From NCBI RefSeq assembly GCF_018336975.1, contig NZ_CP025572.1:2647011-2711010 (forward strand): 64,000 nt of DNA, given 5' to 3'. Positions 30,449 to 41,019 of the stretch are shown here, one piece after another. Source of the DNA: Marinomonas sp. CT5 (GTDB taxonomy: Bacteria; Pseudomonadota; Gammaproteobacteria; Pseudomonadales; Marinomonadaceae). Made by a program: the position numbers and the translations under genes. The first letter of the stretch is position 1. Each line of letters opens with the position of its first letter. The notes beneath the pieces were generated by a model, which was not told the origin of the DNA, did not search any database, and saw only the letters and a program-made list of their open reading frames with translations.

Positions 30449-31306
30449 GTGAATAAAGACCAACTATTTGCATTTGCACAACACTTAACACCACAAAAAA
30501 CACTTTCTCGACTAATAGGAAGAGTTGCAGAATGCGAAAACAAATGGGTAAAAAACACCTTTATCAGTCAATTTGTTAAAAAGTACCAAGTTGATATGTC
30601 GGAAGCCATCAACAGCGATGCCACTTCTTACCGCAATTTCAATGATTTTTTTACTCGCGCCATTCGCCCTGAACTGCGCCCTATTTGCAATAAAGAGAAT
30701 AGCATTGCCTGCCCTGCTGACGGCGCAGTAAGCCAGTTAGGTAAAATTGAACACGGCACACTTTTTCAAGCAAAAGGCCATCACTACAGCCTAACAACGC
30801 TACTAGGCGGCGACGCATCATTGTCCAACCAATTTCTTGGTGGCTCATTCGCTACAGTTTACTTATCACCAAAAGACTATCATCGAGTACACATGCCATT
30901 AACCGGCAAACTCACAAAGATGATCCACATTCCTGGAAAGCTTTTTTCCGTTAACAAAGTGACAGCGGAGCAGATCCCTAACGTCTTCGCCCGCAACGAA
31001 CGTACCGTTTGTTTATTTGACACAGAAGCAGGCCCAATGGCTGTTATTTTGGTTGGCGCCATGATCGTAGCCAGCATCGAAACCGTTTGGGCAGGACAAG
31101 TAACACCATTCAACAAAAATGTTGTTACTTGGGACTACAAAGAACTGAACGACATAAAGATCAAAAAAGGCGAGGAAATGGGCCGCTTCAAATTAGGCTC
31201 AACAGCTATCGTTTTATTTGGCAAAGATGCGATTAACTGGGAAGAGTCCATCCAAGCGGACACTCCAACCAAAATGGGCATGCACTTCGGCAAGATTAAT
31301 AAATAG
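30449..31306 (+). CDS. psd: Phosphatidylserine decarboxylase proenzyme
   Basis: An inner-membrane-associated enzyme of 285 residues that makes phosphatidylethanolamine. The LGST motif near residue 249-252 is the self-cleavage site, and its serine becomes the pyruvoyl cofactor. YLSPKDYHRVHMP and VGAMIVASIETVW are family signatures. The start is a GTG with AGGA upstream. Together with pssA at 54.7 kb it completes the CDP-diacylglycerol route to phosphatidylethanolamine. Confidence 0.96.
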   Translation: MNKDQLFAFAQHLTPQKTLSRLIGRVAECENKWVKNTFISQFVKKYQVDMSEAINSDATSYRNFNDFFTRAIRPELRPICNKENSIACPADGAVSQLGKIEHGTLFQAKGHHYSLTTLLGGDASLSNQFLGGSFATVYLSPKDYHRVHMPLTGKLTKMIHIPGKLFSVNKVTAEQIPNVFARNERTVCLFDTEAGPMAVILVGAMIVASIETVWAGQVTPFNKNVVTWDYKELNDIKIKKGEEMGRFKLGSTAIVLFGKDAINWEESIQADTPTKMGMHFGKINK

Positions 31307-31328
31307 CCACATAACCCAGTTCCACAAA

Positions 31329-31352
31329 AAAGCCTGCAACCAGCAGGCTTTT
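31329..31352 (+). terminator. Terminator after psd
   Basis: The stem aaagcctgc / gcaggcttt with a 5-nt loop is followed by a short T run. A run of A on the other side means it may also work for the convergent serine hydrolase gene. Confidence 0.85.
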
Positions 31353-31378
31353 CCCTTCTAACCCAAGCAATGTCTACA

Positions 31379-32368
31379 CTAAATACCCGCTTGAATCACC
31401 GGAATAATATCTTGGCTGACCATATCATGAAGTAAATCACGGTAGCCTGTTTTACCTGACGGCAAAAACTCATCAGAAGTAATAGCTATGGTTAATTCCA
31501 GCTCTGGAAAAACATAAATCATCTGACCACCATACCCCCAGCCAAAGTAACCCTGCACCCCAGCAAAAGTCTGAATAAACCACCCGTAACCATACAAACC
31601 ACGATGAAAACGCGAATGCGTTCTCGGCTGCCAACTTTCTGCAATCCATTTTTCAGAAAGTATACGACGACCGCTCTTAGTTACTCCGCCACGTCGATAC
31701 AACTCACCAAAAGCCAATAAGGAAGCTGGCGTCATACCCACTTGATTTCCGCCCATCGGAATTCCTTGAGGATCTGTTTCCCAGCTTTCTATGCGAATAC
31801 CAGAACCTCTAAACCAACGATTAGCTAGTTTATAAGTATGCTTTCCACTCTGACGCATGATGATGGCAGACAGCAGATGCGTACTGCCCGTTGAATATTC
31901 CATATCTCCACCAACCTCTTCCACAAAAGGTCTTGATAAAGCGTCCTTCACCCAATTAGAACTTGCTACCCAACGACCATAATACTCGCCGGAAGTACGC
32001 TCAAGGCCCGCCTGCATGGACAACAAATGACCGATAGTAATATCATTCAATTGAGAGTCAGGATCATCAGGTAACTGATCAGATAAAATAGGCGCAATAG
32101 GCTGATCAACCCCTTTAATAATCTCTTTATCTATCGCCATCCCAACAATGCTAGACATGATAGATTTAGAGGCCGATTTGATATTGGCGACAGCATGAAT
32201 GTCTGCCTTGTTATACGCCTTAGACCAAACAATCTCCCCTTTATGAGCAACTTGCACCGTCTTAATATTAGGAAAACTTTGTGCCGTTTTATCCATCTCA
32301 CTCAAATCTAGAGCCAAAACAGGAGCACTAACCAACAACAGCAATGAACTAAGCAATAAAAAGTACAT
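31379..32368 (-). CDS. Beta-lactamase-fold serine hydrolase, exported
   Basis: A 329-residue protein of the class C beta-lactamase/penicillin-binding-like esterase superfamily. A signal peptide ends near VLALDL (about 20). The nucleophile motif SASK is followed by SIMSSIVGMAI, and the tyrosine motif is YSTGSTHLL. The substrate is unknown; members include esterases, D-peptidases and 6-aminohexanoate hydrolases. It is a single gene flanked by terminators with the same stem sequence. Confidence 0.82.
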   Translation of the reverse strand: MYFLLLSSLLLLVSAPVLALDLSEMDKTAQSFPNIKTVQVAHKGEIVWSKAYNKADIHAVANIKSASKSIMSSIVGMAIDKEIIKGVDQPIAPILSDQLPDDPDSQLNDITIGHLLSMQAGLERTSGEYYGRWVASSNWVKDALSRPFVEEVGGDMEYSTGSTHLLSAIIMRQSGKHTYKLANRWFRGSGIRIESWETDPQGIPMGGNQVGMTPASLLAFGELYRRGGVTKSGRRILSEKWIAESWQPRTHSRFHRGLYGYGWFIQTFAGVQGYFGWGYGGQMIYVFPELELTIAITSDEFLPSGKTGYRDLLHDMVSQDIIPVIQAGI

Positions 32369-32450
32369 ATCCCAATAATCGCCTTATCTTCAAAGAAACA
32401 CTTAAACGCAACAAACCAATAAATAAGATAACAGCACAACAAAAACTCAC

Positions 32451-32477
32451 AAAAAAGCCTGCAATTTAGCAGGCTTT
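32451..32477 (-). terminator. Terminator after secF
   Basis: The stem aaagcctgc / gcaggcttt with a 6-nt loop is followed on the minus strand by TTTTTT. It closes the queA-tgt-yajC-secDF operon. Its stem is identical to the terminator at 31329-31352. Confidence 0.87.
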
Positions 32478-32502
32478 TTAAAAAGTTAAACGCACTCAAT
32501 AA

Positions 32503-33417
32503 CTAAGGCAAATCGTCTTCTAATTCTTCTTTTGGCGTCGGCACCAAATCTTCTCTCGTCACATTCATTGCAAGCAATAAATTTGCTGCCACGAAAATAG
32601 ACGAGTATGTACCTATAATAATCCCTACTAATAATGCCATAGAGAAATTATGAATCGCCTCACCGCCGGCAACAAATAACACTACCAACACAAACAAGGT
32701 GGTTAATGATGTAATCAATGTACGACCAAGGGTCTGGTTGATCGACTCATTCACCAAATCGTAAGGCGTGGTATCGCGCATAATACGAAAATTCTCACGA
32801 ATTCGGTCACACACTACGATCGTATCATTCAAAGAGTACCCCACTACCGCAAGCAATGCCGCCAACACAGTAAGGTCAAACTCCACTTCAAAGATAGAAA
32901 AGAAACCCAACGTAATGATAACGTCGTGAATCAAAGCCGCAACAGAAGCGACAGAGAACTTGAACTGGAAGCGCACCGCCACATAAATCATGACGATCGC
33001 TAAAGCCAGCAACATACCCAAGCCGCCCTGCTCACGTAATTCTTCACCCACTTGCGCACCAACGAATTCTGAACGCTGAAGGGAAACGGCTGTCTTACCA
33101 TGATTTTGAAGCGTTGCTAATACCTCATCACCCAATGTCGCCGTGTAGGCATTCGCCATACGGACCACAACATCAGTGGGCGAACCAAAGTTTTGCACGA
33201 CAACATCGTCATAACCATTCTCACCCAATAAGGCACGAACATTATCCAGATTAGGAGCTTCTTCATAAGCCACCTCAATCAATGTCCCCCCAGTAAAATC
33301 CAGCCCAAACTGCAATCCCTTTGTTGCTAAAGAAACAAGAGAGATCAGTATCAGCGTAAGTGAAAAGACAGCTACGATTTTACGCATTGCCATAAACGGA
33401 ATATTTGTCACTTTCAT
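32503..33417 (-). CDS. secF: Protein translocase subunit SecF
   Basis: An RND-like membrane protein of 304 residues with six spans and one periplasmic domain. It partners SecD to use the proton gradient for late steps of Sec export. FGLDFTGGTLIEV (P1-domain start) and GYSLNDTIVVCDRIREN in membrane span 4 are diagnostic. It lies 9 bp after secD with AGGAGA upstream of its ATG, and ends with an acidic tail. Confidence 0.96.
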   Translation of the reverse strand: MKVTNIPFMAMRKIVAVFSLTLILISLVSLATKGLQFGLDFTGGTLIEVAYEEAPNLDNVRALLGENGYDDVVVQNFGSPTDVVVRMANAYTATLGDEVLATLQNHGKTAVSLQRSEFVGAQVGEELREQGGLGMLLALAIVMIYVAVRFQFKFSVASVAALIHDVIITLGFFSIFEVEFDLTVLAALLAVVGYSLNDTIVVCDRIRENFRIMRDTTPYDLVNESINQTLGRTLITSLTTLFVLVVLFVAGGEAIHNFSMALLVGIIIGTYSSIFVAANLLLAMNVTREDLVPTPKEELEDDLP

Positions 33418-33426
33418 GGCATTCTC

Positions 33427-35277
33427 CTAAATGTACAGTTTCTTATTTTTACGACCACCATACACAAGGTTCACCTGTGCACGGGTTACCACGATGGCCG
33501 TAAACATAGAAGTCAGAATACCCAGCGACAATGTCACTGCGAAACCTTTCACAGGGCCAGTTCCTACCGCAAACAAAATCACAGCCACCAGTAATGTCGT
33601 GATATTGGCATCAAAAATAGTGGTAAAGGCGCGGTTAAAACCAGAATGTATGGCCTGCTGACTGGGTACGCCACTCGCCAATTCCTCTTTTATTCGCGAG
33701 AAAATAAGCACGTTGGCATCCACCGCCATCCCCATTGTCAAAACAATACCCGCAATACCGGGTAAGGTAAGCGTTGCAGACAACAAAGACATACAAGCCA
33801 TTAGAAGCACAATATTCAAAGCCAAGGAGATATTGGCAAATATACCGAATACCTTGTAGTAAACCAGCATAAACAACATAACAACTAACAAGCCAATTTG
33901 CGCAGAGTTCACACCAAGCTTGATATTTTCAGCACCTAGGCTAGGACCGATAGTACGCTCTTCAACAAAATAAATTGGCGCGGCCAATGCACCAGCACGA
34001 AGCAAAAGAGCCAACTCAGAAGATTCACGAGGACTGTCTAAGCCTGTGATACGGAACGAATTACCCAAAGTAGTCTGAATGGTTGCCAGAGAAATAATCC
34101 CTTTCTCACTGTAACTTCTTCGCACTTCTTGCATTTTGCCATCTTTTTCAACAAAACGGCTACGCGACTTATGCTCAATGAAAACAACCGCCATGTTACG
34201 ACCAACAGCAGAGCGAGTGACTTTACTCATCTGTTTACCACCTTTGGCATCCAGACTTATGTTCACCTGTGGACGACCATTTTCGTCAAAAGAGGAACTC
34301 GCATCTGAAACACTATCACCAGTGATAATGATATCTCGCTCTAATCGCGCCGTACGCCCACTACCATCACGGAAAGACAAAGTTTCAACATCTGCCCCTT
34401 TATCATCCAAACCCGCTTCTAAATGGAACTCTAGGTTTGCCGTGGCACCGATAATACGTTTTGCTGCCGCCGTATCTTGGACACCTGGCAGCTCCACCAC
34501 AATACGGTTACTGCCTTGACGTTGCACCAATGGCTCCGCAACACCCAACTCGTTTACACGATTACGTAACGTCGTTAAGTTTTGCTGTAAAGCGTAAGAT
34601 TCAATCGACTTAGTTTCGGCCTCAGTGAAACTGACATCCAAATAGAAGTCGCTACCATCTTGGCGAGTCGCATAACGGTACTCAGCAAAGTCTTTCTTTA
34701 GCAGAGTTTCTGCTGAAGCCAGATCTGATTCCTTCAAGAAACGGATAGACAGCACGCCGTCTTCAATATCCACACTGCGATAACGAACACGTTCTTTACG
34801 CAACGCCGCCTTCATTTCACTTGCGCTAACTTCAAGCTTTTGTTTTAGCGCCGCTGGCGTATCCACTTCCAAAAGGAAATGCACACCACCACGTAAATCT
34901 AACCCCAACTTAGCCGGACCCGCTCCTATTGAAGACAGCCATTCTGGCGTCGTCGGCACGAGATTAAGCGCTGTTACATAATTATCACCCAAAGCCGCCG
35001 CCACAACAGGCTTAGCAGCAAGTTGGTCCTCACCGTTATTAAAACGCAAGGTACCGCCAGCAGAGGTAACCTCTGCTTCTTTTAAATCTATATTCGCTTT
35101 AGAAAGCGCATCTTTTGCTTTTTGCAAAGTTTGCTCATCAACAACAGCCGTTGCTTTTTGGGTAGATATTTGTAGCGCTGGATCATCCGGATAAAGATTT
35201 GGGAATGCATAAAGTAGCCCCAAAGCCAAAACAAGAAGAATTAGCAAATACTTCCACAAGGGATACTTGTTAAGCAT
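33427..35277 (-). CDS. secD: Protein translocase subunit SecD
   Basis: A membrane protein of 616 residues, equal in size to E. coli SecD. After one N-terminal span comes a large periplasmic region with GLDLRGGVHFLLEVD and NRVNELGVAEP. Five more spans include GMAVDANVLIFSRIKEEL. I use the ATG at 35277 (MLNKYPLWKY) with AAGGAA upstream; the longer frame from 35349 runs through the hairpin upstream and is unlikely. Confidence 0.96.
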   Translation of the reverse strand: MLNKYPLWKYLLILLVLALGLLYAFPNLYPDDPALQISTQKATAVVDEQTLQKAKDALSKANIDLKEAEVTSAGGTLRFNNGEDQLAAKPVVAAALGDNYVTALNLVPTTPEWLSSIGAGPAKLGLDLRGGVHFLLEVDTPAALKQKLEVSASEMKAALRKERVRYRSVDIEDGVLSIRFLKESDLASAETLLKKDFAEYRYATRQDGSDFYLDVSFTEAETKSIESYALQQNLTTLRNRVNELGVAEPLVQRQGSNRIVVELPGVQDTAAAKRIIGATANLEFHLEAGLDDKGADVETLSFRDGSGRTARLERDIIITGDSVSDASSSFDENGRPQVNISLDAKGGKQMSKVTRSAVGRNMAVVFIEHKSRSRFVEKDGKMQEVRRSYSEKGIISLATIQTTLGNSFRITGLDSPRESSELALLLRAGALAAPIYFVEERTIGPSLGAENIKLGVNSAQIGLLVVMLFMLVYYKVFGIFANISLALNIVLLMACMSLLSATLTLPGIAGIVLTMGMAVDANVLIFSRIKEELASGVPSQQAIHSGFNRAFTTIFDANITTLLVAVILFAVGTGPVKGFAVTLSLGILTSMFTAIVVTRAQVNLVYGGRKNKKLYI

Positions 35278-35322
35278 GAAAATTCCTTTACACCTAAAAA
35301 ATTGAATGGATCGATAAAGAAG

Positions 35323-35346
35323 AAAAGCGCCTAGGCAGGCGCTTTT
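35323..35346 (-). terminator. Hairpin between yajC and secD (terminator or attenuator)
   Basis: The stem aaaagcgcc / ggcgctttt with a 6-nt loop is followed on the minus strand by TTTTCTTCTTT. It sits inside the operon right after yajC and probably lowers secDF expression relative to yajC. A complete stop is unlikely because no other promoter is evident. Confidence 0.72.
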
Positions 35347-35355
35347 CAAAGAAGG

Positions 35356-35682
35356 TTAAATTGACTTCAACGTTCCCTTAGGTAAAACAGCAGCAACTGA
35401 AGATTTCTGAAATTTCATTTCAATGCCTTCAGACACTTCAAGTACTACATAGTTATCGTCTACTTTAGACACTTTACCTAGTACACCACCGCCAGTTACT
35501 ACCTCAGTGCCTTTTGCTAGAGATGCAATCAAGTTTTTATGCTCTTTTGCACGTTTAGCTTGTGGGCGCCACATAAGGAAGTAAAAAATAACGACGAAGC
35601 CAGCAAGAAGTACTAGGTTAAAAATACCTGCATCTGCTGGTGCGCCACCTTCAGCGTAAGCTGGTGAGATCAATGCGATCAT
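35356..35682 (-). CDS. yajC: Preprotein translocase accessory subunit YajC
   Basis: A 108-residue protein with one membrane segment (LVLLAGFVVIFYFLMWRPQ, about 24-42) followed by a small basic and beta-rich cytoplasmic domain (KGTEVVTGGGVLGKV). It associates with SecDF. GGAGAG precedes the ATG. The gene order queA-tgt-yajC-secD-secF is the standard one. Confidence 0.95.
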   Translation of the reverse strand: MIALISPAYAEGGAPADAGIFNLVLLAGFVVIFYFLMWRPQAKRAKEHKNLIASLAKGTEVVTGGGVLGKVSKVDDNYVVLEVSEGIEMKFQKSSVAAVLPKGTLKSI

Positions 35683-35754
35683 GGTGTTAACTCTCCAATG
35701 GTTTATGAAACTGTTGTAAGCTCCTTTACACAGGAACTTACATAATTTTGTTTA

Positions 35755-37967
<2,213 letters not shown>

Positions 37968-38078
37968 GAAAAGAAAGCTACCTAAAAAAAACGACCCAGC
38001 ATTCTAGCGAAAATCCACCCAAAAAGGTACTTCCAAGCCATCAGATGTGAAAAAGATAAAAAATAATAACTATAGCCG

Positions 38079-38106
38079 TTGACTTATATTATTAATCCCC
38101 TAAAAT
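38079..38106 (+). promoter_or_regulatory. Promoter of tRNA-Leu
   Basis: TTGACT (38079-38084) and TAAAAT (38101-38106) are separated by 16 bp and followed by a GC-rich discriminator (ACGCCTCACC). This fits a strong, stringently controlled stable-RNA promoter. Confidence 0.75.
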
Positions 38107-38125
38107 ACGCCTCACCTTTTTCAAG

Positions 38126-38210
38126 GCCAGTGTGGTGGAATTGGTAGACACGACGGATTCAAAATCCGTTGCCTTCGGGTGTGGCGGTTCGAGTCCGCCT
38201 ACTGGTACCA
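38126..38210 (+). tRNA. tRNA-Leu (anticodon CAA)
   Basis: A class II tRNA of 85 nt with encoded CCA. The acceptor strands gccagtg and tactggt pair with G-U at both ends. The anticodon arm acggattcaaaatccgt shows anticodon CAA, which reads UUG. A long variable arm (tgccttcgggtgtg) and a T arm, ggcgg ttcgagt ccgcc, complete the fold. It is followed by its own terminator. Confidence 0.95.
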
Positions 38211-38214
38211 ACAT

Positions 38215-38249
38215 AAAAAAGCCCTGATCGATGATCAGGGCTTTTTTTT
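38215..38249 (+). terminator. Terminator of tRNA-Leu
   Basis: A perfect stem, gccctgatc / gatcagggc with a 3-nt loop, is followed by eight T. Confidence 0.93.
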
Positions 38250-38312
38250 CGTTCCTTGAATGTCATTCTTAGGTTATTTATTAAAACCAACCGATCATTT
38301 TAGGAACACAGC

Positions 38313-38510
38313 ATGAATCGCCGTAAAAAAATCAAAGACATTTTAACTAAGCGCAACAAACAAGCTAACTTAAAAGCCAACCCCAAAAAAGCGAAACCCA
38401 AGTACATTTCCAAAGCAGAACGAGCCAAAATGGAAGCGGAAGCGGCTGCCAACGCAACGACTGACAGCACGACCGAAGCACCCGCTGAAAACGAAGAACA
38501 AGATAACTAA
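38313..38510 (+). CDS. DUF2986 small basic protein
   Basis: A 65-residue soluble protein. The first 40 residues are very lysine-rich (MNRRKKIKDILTKRNKQAN), then an Ala/Glu stretch and an acidic tail. This matches the DUF2986 family of marine gammaproteobacteria, whose function is unknown. Its charge suggests nucleic-acid contact, which is inference. Its stop overlaps the stop of the convergent regulator by 4 bases. Confidence 0.8.
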   Translation: MNRRKKIKDILTKRNKQANLKANPKKAKPKYISKAERAKMEAEAAANATTDSTTEAPAENEEQDN

Positions 38511-39322
38511 AAGCGCGCTCTGAAATGCCAGTCACCCTCTTTCATATCATTTTTGACTGACTGGCGAATATCTTCATCTATCTGTTCACTAGCCACATCA
38601 TACAAACCACACTGGGATACAACGTGTTTTTTGTTGATGCTTTCTCCTAAATACTCGTACACCACTCGCGCGCAACATGGTGCCCTCTCACCACTACCAG
38701 ATACCCCCAAGCGCAGCCCTGTTAGACGTTCTACGCGATTTTGAAAGGAAGGATAAAGAATCGTTTGCGTCATTTCTACGTGAGTTTGGCTTTCATAGTC
38801 AATCAAAAACAACCTGTCCGACAACAACTGCACTACACCATTATAAACACCATGAAAAGACTTCTTAGAATGACGAGGGTTCAAGCGCTCAGTGCGCTGA
38901 TAATAGGTTTTATCACCTTGGGATTCGATATGAACCAAAGTACGCAAAATCTTTCCGGGGCACGCCATAGAAAGATAATACTCAAAATAATAACCAGCAT
39001 ATTTTGCCAAACCATTCTGGCCAGCTTGATTCAGCTGATTAAATTGCACCTGCTCAGGCGTTAAGTTTTTAACATCCTCGTTCTGGCGAATCGGACGAGC
39101 CTGTACCAACTTAACAAATTGCGCATGCGGCAGTGCCATTTCACTTGGTTCAACACCAAAAAACTCACCAATTCGCCGCTGAGTACTCTTACTAGGAAGC
39201 GTTGTCCCATTCAAATACCGATTAAACTGAGCACGATTAATATTAAGCCGACGACACACATCCGCTACCGATTTGTAGTAACTGCATAATAACTGCAAAT
39301 TATCCGCAAGATCCTGAGCCAC
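38507..39322 (-). CDS. XRE-type transcriptional regulator
   Basis: A 271-residue protein with an N-terminal helix-turn-helix (about 8-60; ADVCRRLNINRAQFNRYLNG) and a C-terminal region of about 200 residues that is not a family I can name. It diverges from the AGCS transporter operon, and a large nested palindrome lies in the shared upstream region. This suggests that it controls itself and perhaps the transporter-aspA-ansA operon. The target and ligand are inferred, not shown. Confidence 0.8.
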   Translation of the reverse strand: MAQDLADNLQLLCSYYKSVADVCRRLNINRAQFNRYLNGTTLPSKSTQRRIGEFFGVEPSEMALPHAQFVKLVQARPIRQNEDVKNLTPEQVQFNQLNQAGQNGLAKYAGYYFEYYLSMACPGKILRTLVHIESQGDKTYYQRTERLNPRHSKKSFHGVYNGVVQLLSDRLFLIDYESQTHVEMTQTILYPSFQNRVERLTGLRLGVSGSGERAPCCARVVYEYLGESINKKHVVSQCGLYDVASEQIDEDIRQSVKNDMKEGDWHFRARF

Positions 39323-39399
39323 AAACCATCCTCATCAAACAAGCCAAAGGTAAACACCCGCAGTGTAATCAATTCCGACCACGATAACACCCAAAATGT

Positions 39400-39436
39400 G
39401 ATGCTAGTTGATACTATCAAAGCATCAACTAGCATC
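39400..39436. promoter_or_regulatory. Nested palindrome between the XRE regulator and AGCS operon
   Basis: Arms gatgctagttgat (39400-39412) and atcaactagcatc (39424-39436) form a perfect 13-bp inverted repeat with an 11-bp spacer. Overlapping it is a second exact palindrome, ttgata c tatcaa (39408-39420). The position 78 bp upstream of the regulator start and about 100 bp upstream of the transporter is suitable for an operator. Confidence 0.7.
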
Positions 39437-39538
39437 ATAAAGCGCTTTTTTACGAACTCCCTTTCCTCGTTTTTTTTCGTTCCAATGAGCTTCTAAATTC
39501 CCCTTAATAAATCTAAAAAGAATTAGGAGTTACAACTC

Positions 39539-40966
39539 ATGCTATCCCTTCTTACCGACCTGCTCTGGAGTAAGGTTCTTATCGCTGTACTAATCGGCAT
39601 CGGCATCTGGTTTACCGTAGCGACACGCTTTGTGCAGTTTCGCTATTTTGGCAATATGTTCGGTATCCTGACGGCAAAACACCATGAAGCTGATGGTAAA
39701 CATCTAAGCTCTTTCCAAGCGTTAATTCTATCTGTCGCTGGCCGCGTAGGCGGTGGTAACATTGCTGGTGTCGCTGTTGCCATTACCATTGGTGGACCAG
39801 GCGCGATTTTCTGGATGTGGGTTGTTGGCCTAATGGGCATGGCAACCAGTTTCGTAGAATGTATGCTGGCACAAACCTATAAAGCAGCAGAAAAAGACGG
39901 TACTTATCGTGGTGGTCCAGCGTTTTATATTGAACGTGGCCTCGGTAAAAACTGGAAATGGCTCTCTGTCCTATATTCAATCCTGTTATTGGCAACCTTT
40001 GGTATCGCCTTTACAACCTTACAGTCTTACTCTGTTGCTACGTCTCTAGAAGACGCATTTGGCATTCAGCCATATTACAGCGGCATCGGTATGGCGCTTA
40101 TTGTCGGCTTGATTATTTTTGGTGGCGTGAAGCGTATTGCTCAAGTCGCAGAAATCTTAGTTCCTGTCATGGCTGGTGGTTATTTATTAATTGCCCTTAT
40201 CGTTCTTGCGATGAACCTAAGTGTTATCCCAGACACCTTGGTGATGATTGTGAAAAGCGCCTTCGGCCTAGAACCAGCATTTGGTGGTGGTATCGGTGCC
40301 GCTATCTTGATGGGTGTTAAGCGTGGCCTTTTCTCTAACGAAGCCGGTCTTGGTAGCGCACCAAACGTTGCGGCCGTTGCTTACATTCCTCACCCAGCAA
40401 ACCAAGGTATTGTTCAGGCCTTCTCTGTCTTTATCGATACCATCGTACTGTGTACTTGTACTGCTTTGATCATTCTTTTAGGCAGCGCCTATGATCCGAG
40501 CAGCACAGACACGGTCCAAGGTGTCGCGCTAACACAGGCCTCATTGGCCACTCACATGGGTGATTATGGCCGCATGTTCGTCAGTATTGCCCTATTACTT
40601 TTCGGTTTTAGTACGATTTTGTACAACTACTACCTAGGCGAAAACAGCGTTAGCTACCTAACCAAGTCTGACAACCACAGCTTCTTCATGAACGCTTTCC
40701 GCGTAATCATCATTTGCCTTTGCTGCACAGGCGCCATTCTTGACTTAGGTACTGTATTTGCTTTTGCTGATTTAACAATGGGCCTATTAGCTCTGGTTAA
40801 CTTATTCGCCCTTGCTCTGTTGTTTAAAGTCGCTAAACGCGTAATGAAAGACTTTGACGATCAGCGCAAACAAGGCAACAAAGTACCAACCTTTGAAGCA
40901 AACCGTTTCGCCGATTTGGACCTAGACCAAGAATCTTGGCCGACTAACGAAAAAAACCACCAATAA
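39539..40966 (+). CDS. Alanine/amino acid:cation symporter, AGCS family
   Basis: An integral membrane protein of 475 residues with about eleven spans. FQALILSVAGRVGGGNIAGVAVAITIGG-type sequence in the first third and GVKRGLFSNEAGLGSAPNVAA are signatures of the sodium:alanine symporter (AGCS) family. Being first in an operon with aspartase and asparaginase suggests that it imports alanine, glycine or another amino acid for catabolism; the substrate is not determined. AGGAG precedes the ATG. Confidence 0.9.
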   Translation: MLSLLTDLLWSKVLIAVLIGIGIWFTVATRFVQFRYFGNMFGILTAKHHEADGKHLSSFQALILSVAGRVGGGNIAGVAVAITIGGPGAIFWMWVVGLMGMATSFVECMLAQTYKAAEKDGTYRGGPAFYIERGLGKNWKWLSVLYSILLLATFGIAFTTLQSYSVATSLEDAFGIQPYYSGIGMALIVGLIIFGGVKRIAQVAEILVPVMAGGYLLIALIVLAMNLSVIPDTLVMIVKSAFGLEPAFGGGIGAAILMGVKRGLFSNEAGLGSAPNVAAVAYIPHPANQGIVQAFSVFIDTIVLCTCTALIILLGSAYDPSSTDTVQGVALTQASLATHMGDYGRMFVSIALLLFGFSTILYNYYLGENSVSYLTKSDNHSFFMNAFRVIIICLCCTGAILDLGTVFAFADLTMGLLALVNLFALALLFKVAKRVMKDFDDQRKQGNKVPTFEANRFADLDLDQESWPTNEKNHQ

Positions 40967-40979
40967 CCTCACTTAGATT

Positions 40980-41006
40980 ACACCTCGCCGTGATCCGGCG
41001 AGGTGT
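40980..41006 (+). promoter_or_regulatory. Strong 11-bp hairpin before aspA
   Basis: Arms acacctcgccg (40980-40990) and cggcgaggtgt (40996-41006) pair perfectly around a 5-nt loop, 14 bp before the aspA ATG and right beside its AGGA site. There is no T run, so it is not an ordinary terminator. It may stabilise or process the mRNA between transporter and enzyme genes, or limit aspA translation. Confidence 0.7.
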
Positions 41007-41019
41007 CAGGAAGCACATA

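Noticed and set aside
34136..34519. 127-codon open frame antisense to secD
   Set aside because: The opposite strand encodes well-conserved SecD sequence; no independent coding signal.
38126..38249. tRNA-Leu as an integration site for a mobile element
   Set aside because: The tRNA is followed at once by its terminator and core genes; no integrase and no repeat of its 3' end are seen nearby.
38677..39064. Open frames antisense to the XRE regulator gene
   Set aside because: No ribosome binding site and no recognisable sequence; the minus-strand frame has a clear HTH domain.
39437..39538. Glycine riboswitch before the AGCS transporter
   Set aside because: AGCS genes are often controlled this way, but the leader is too short and lacks the conserved tandem aptamer elements.
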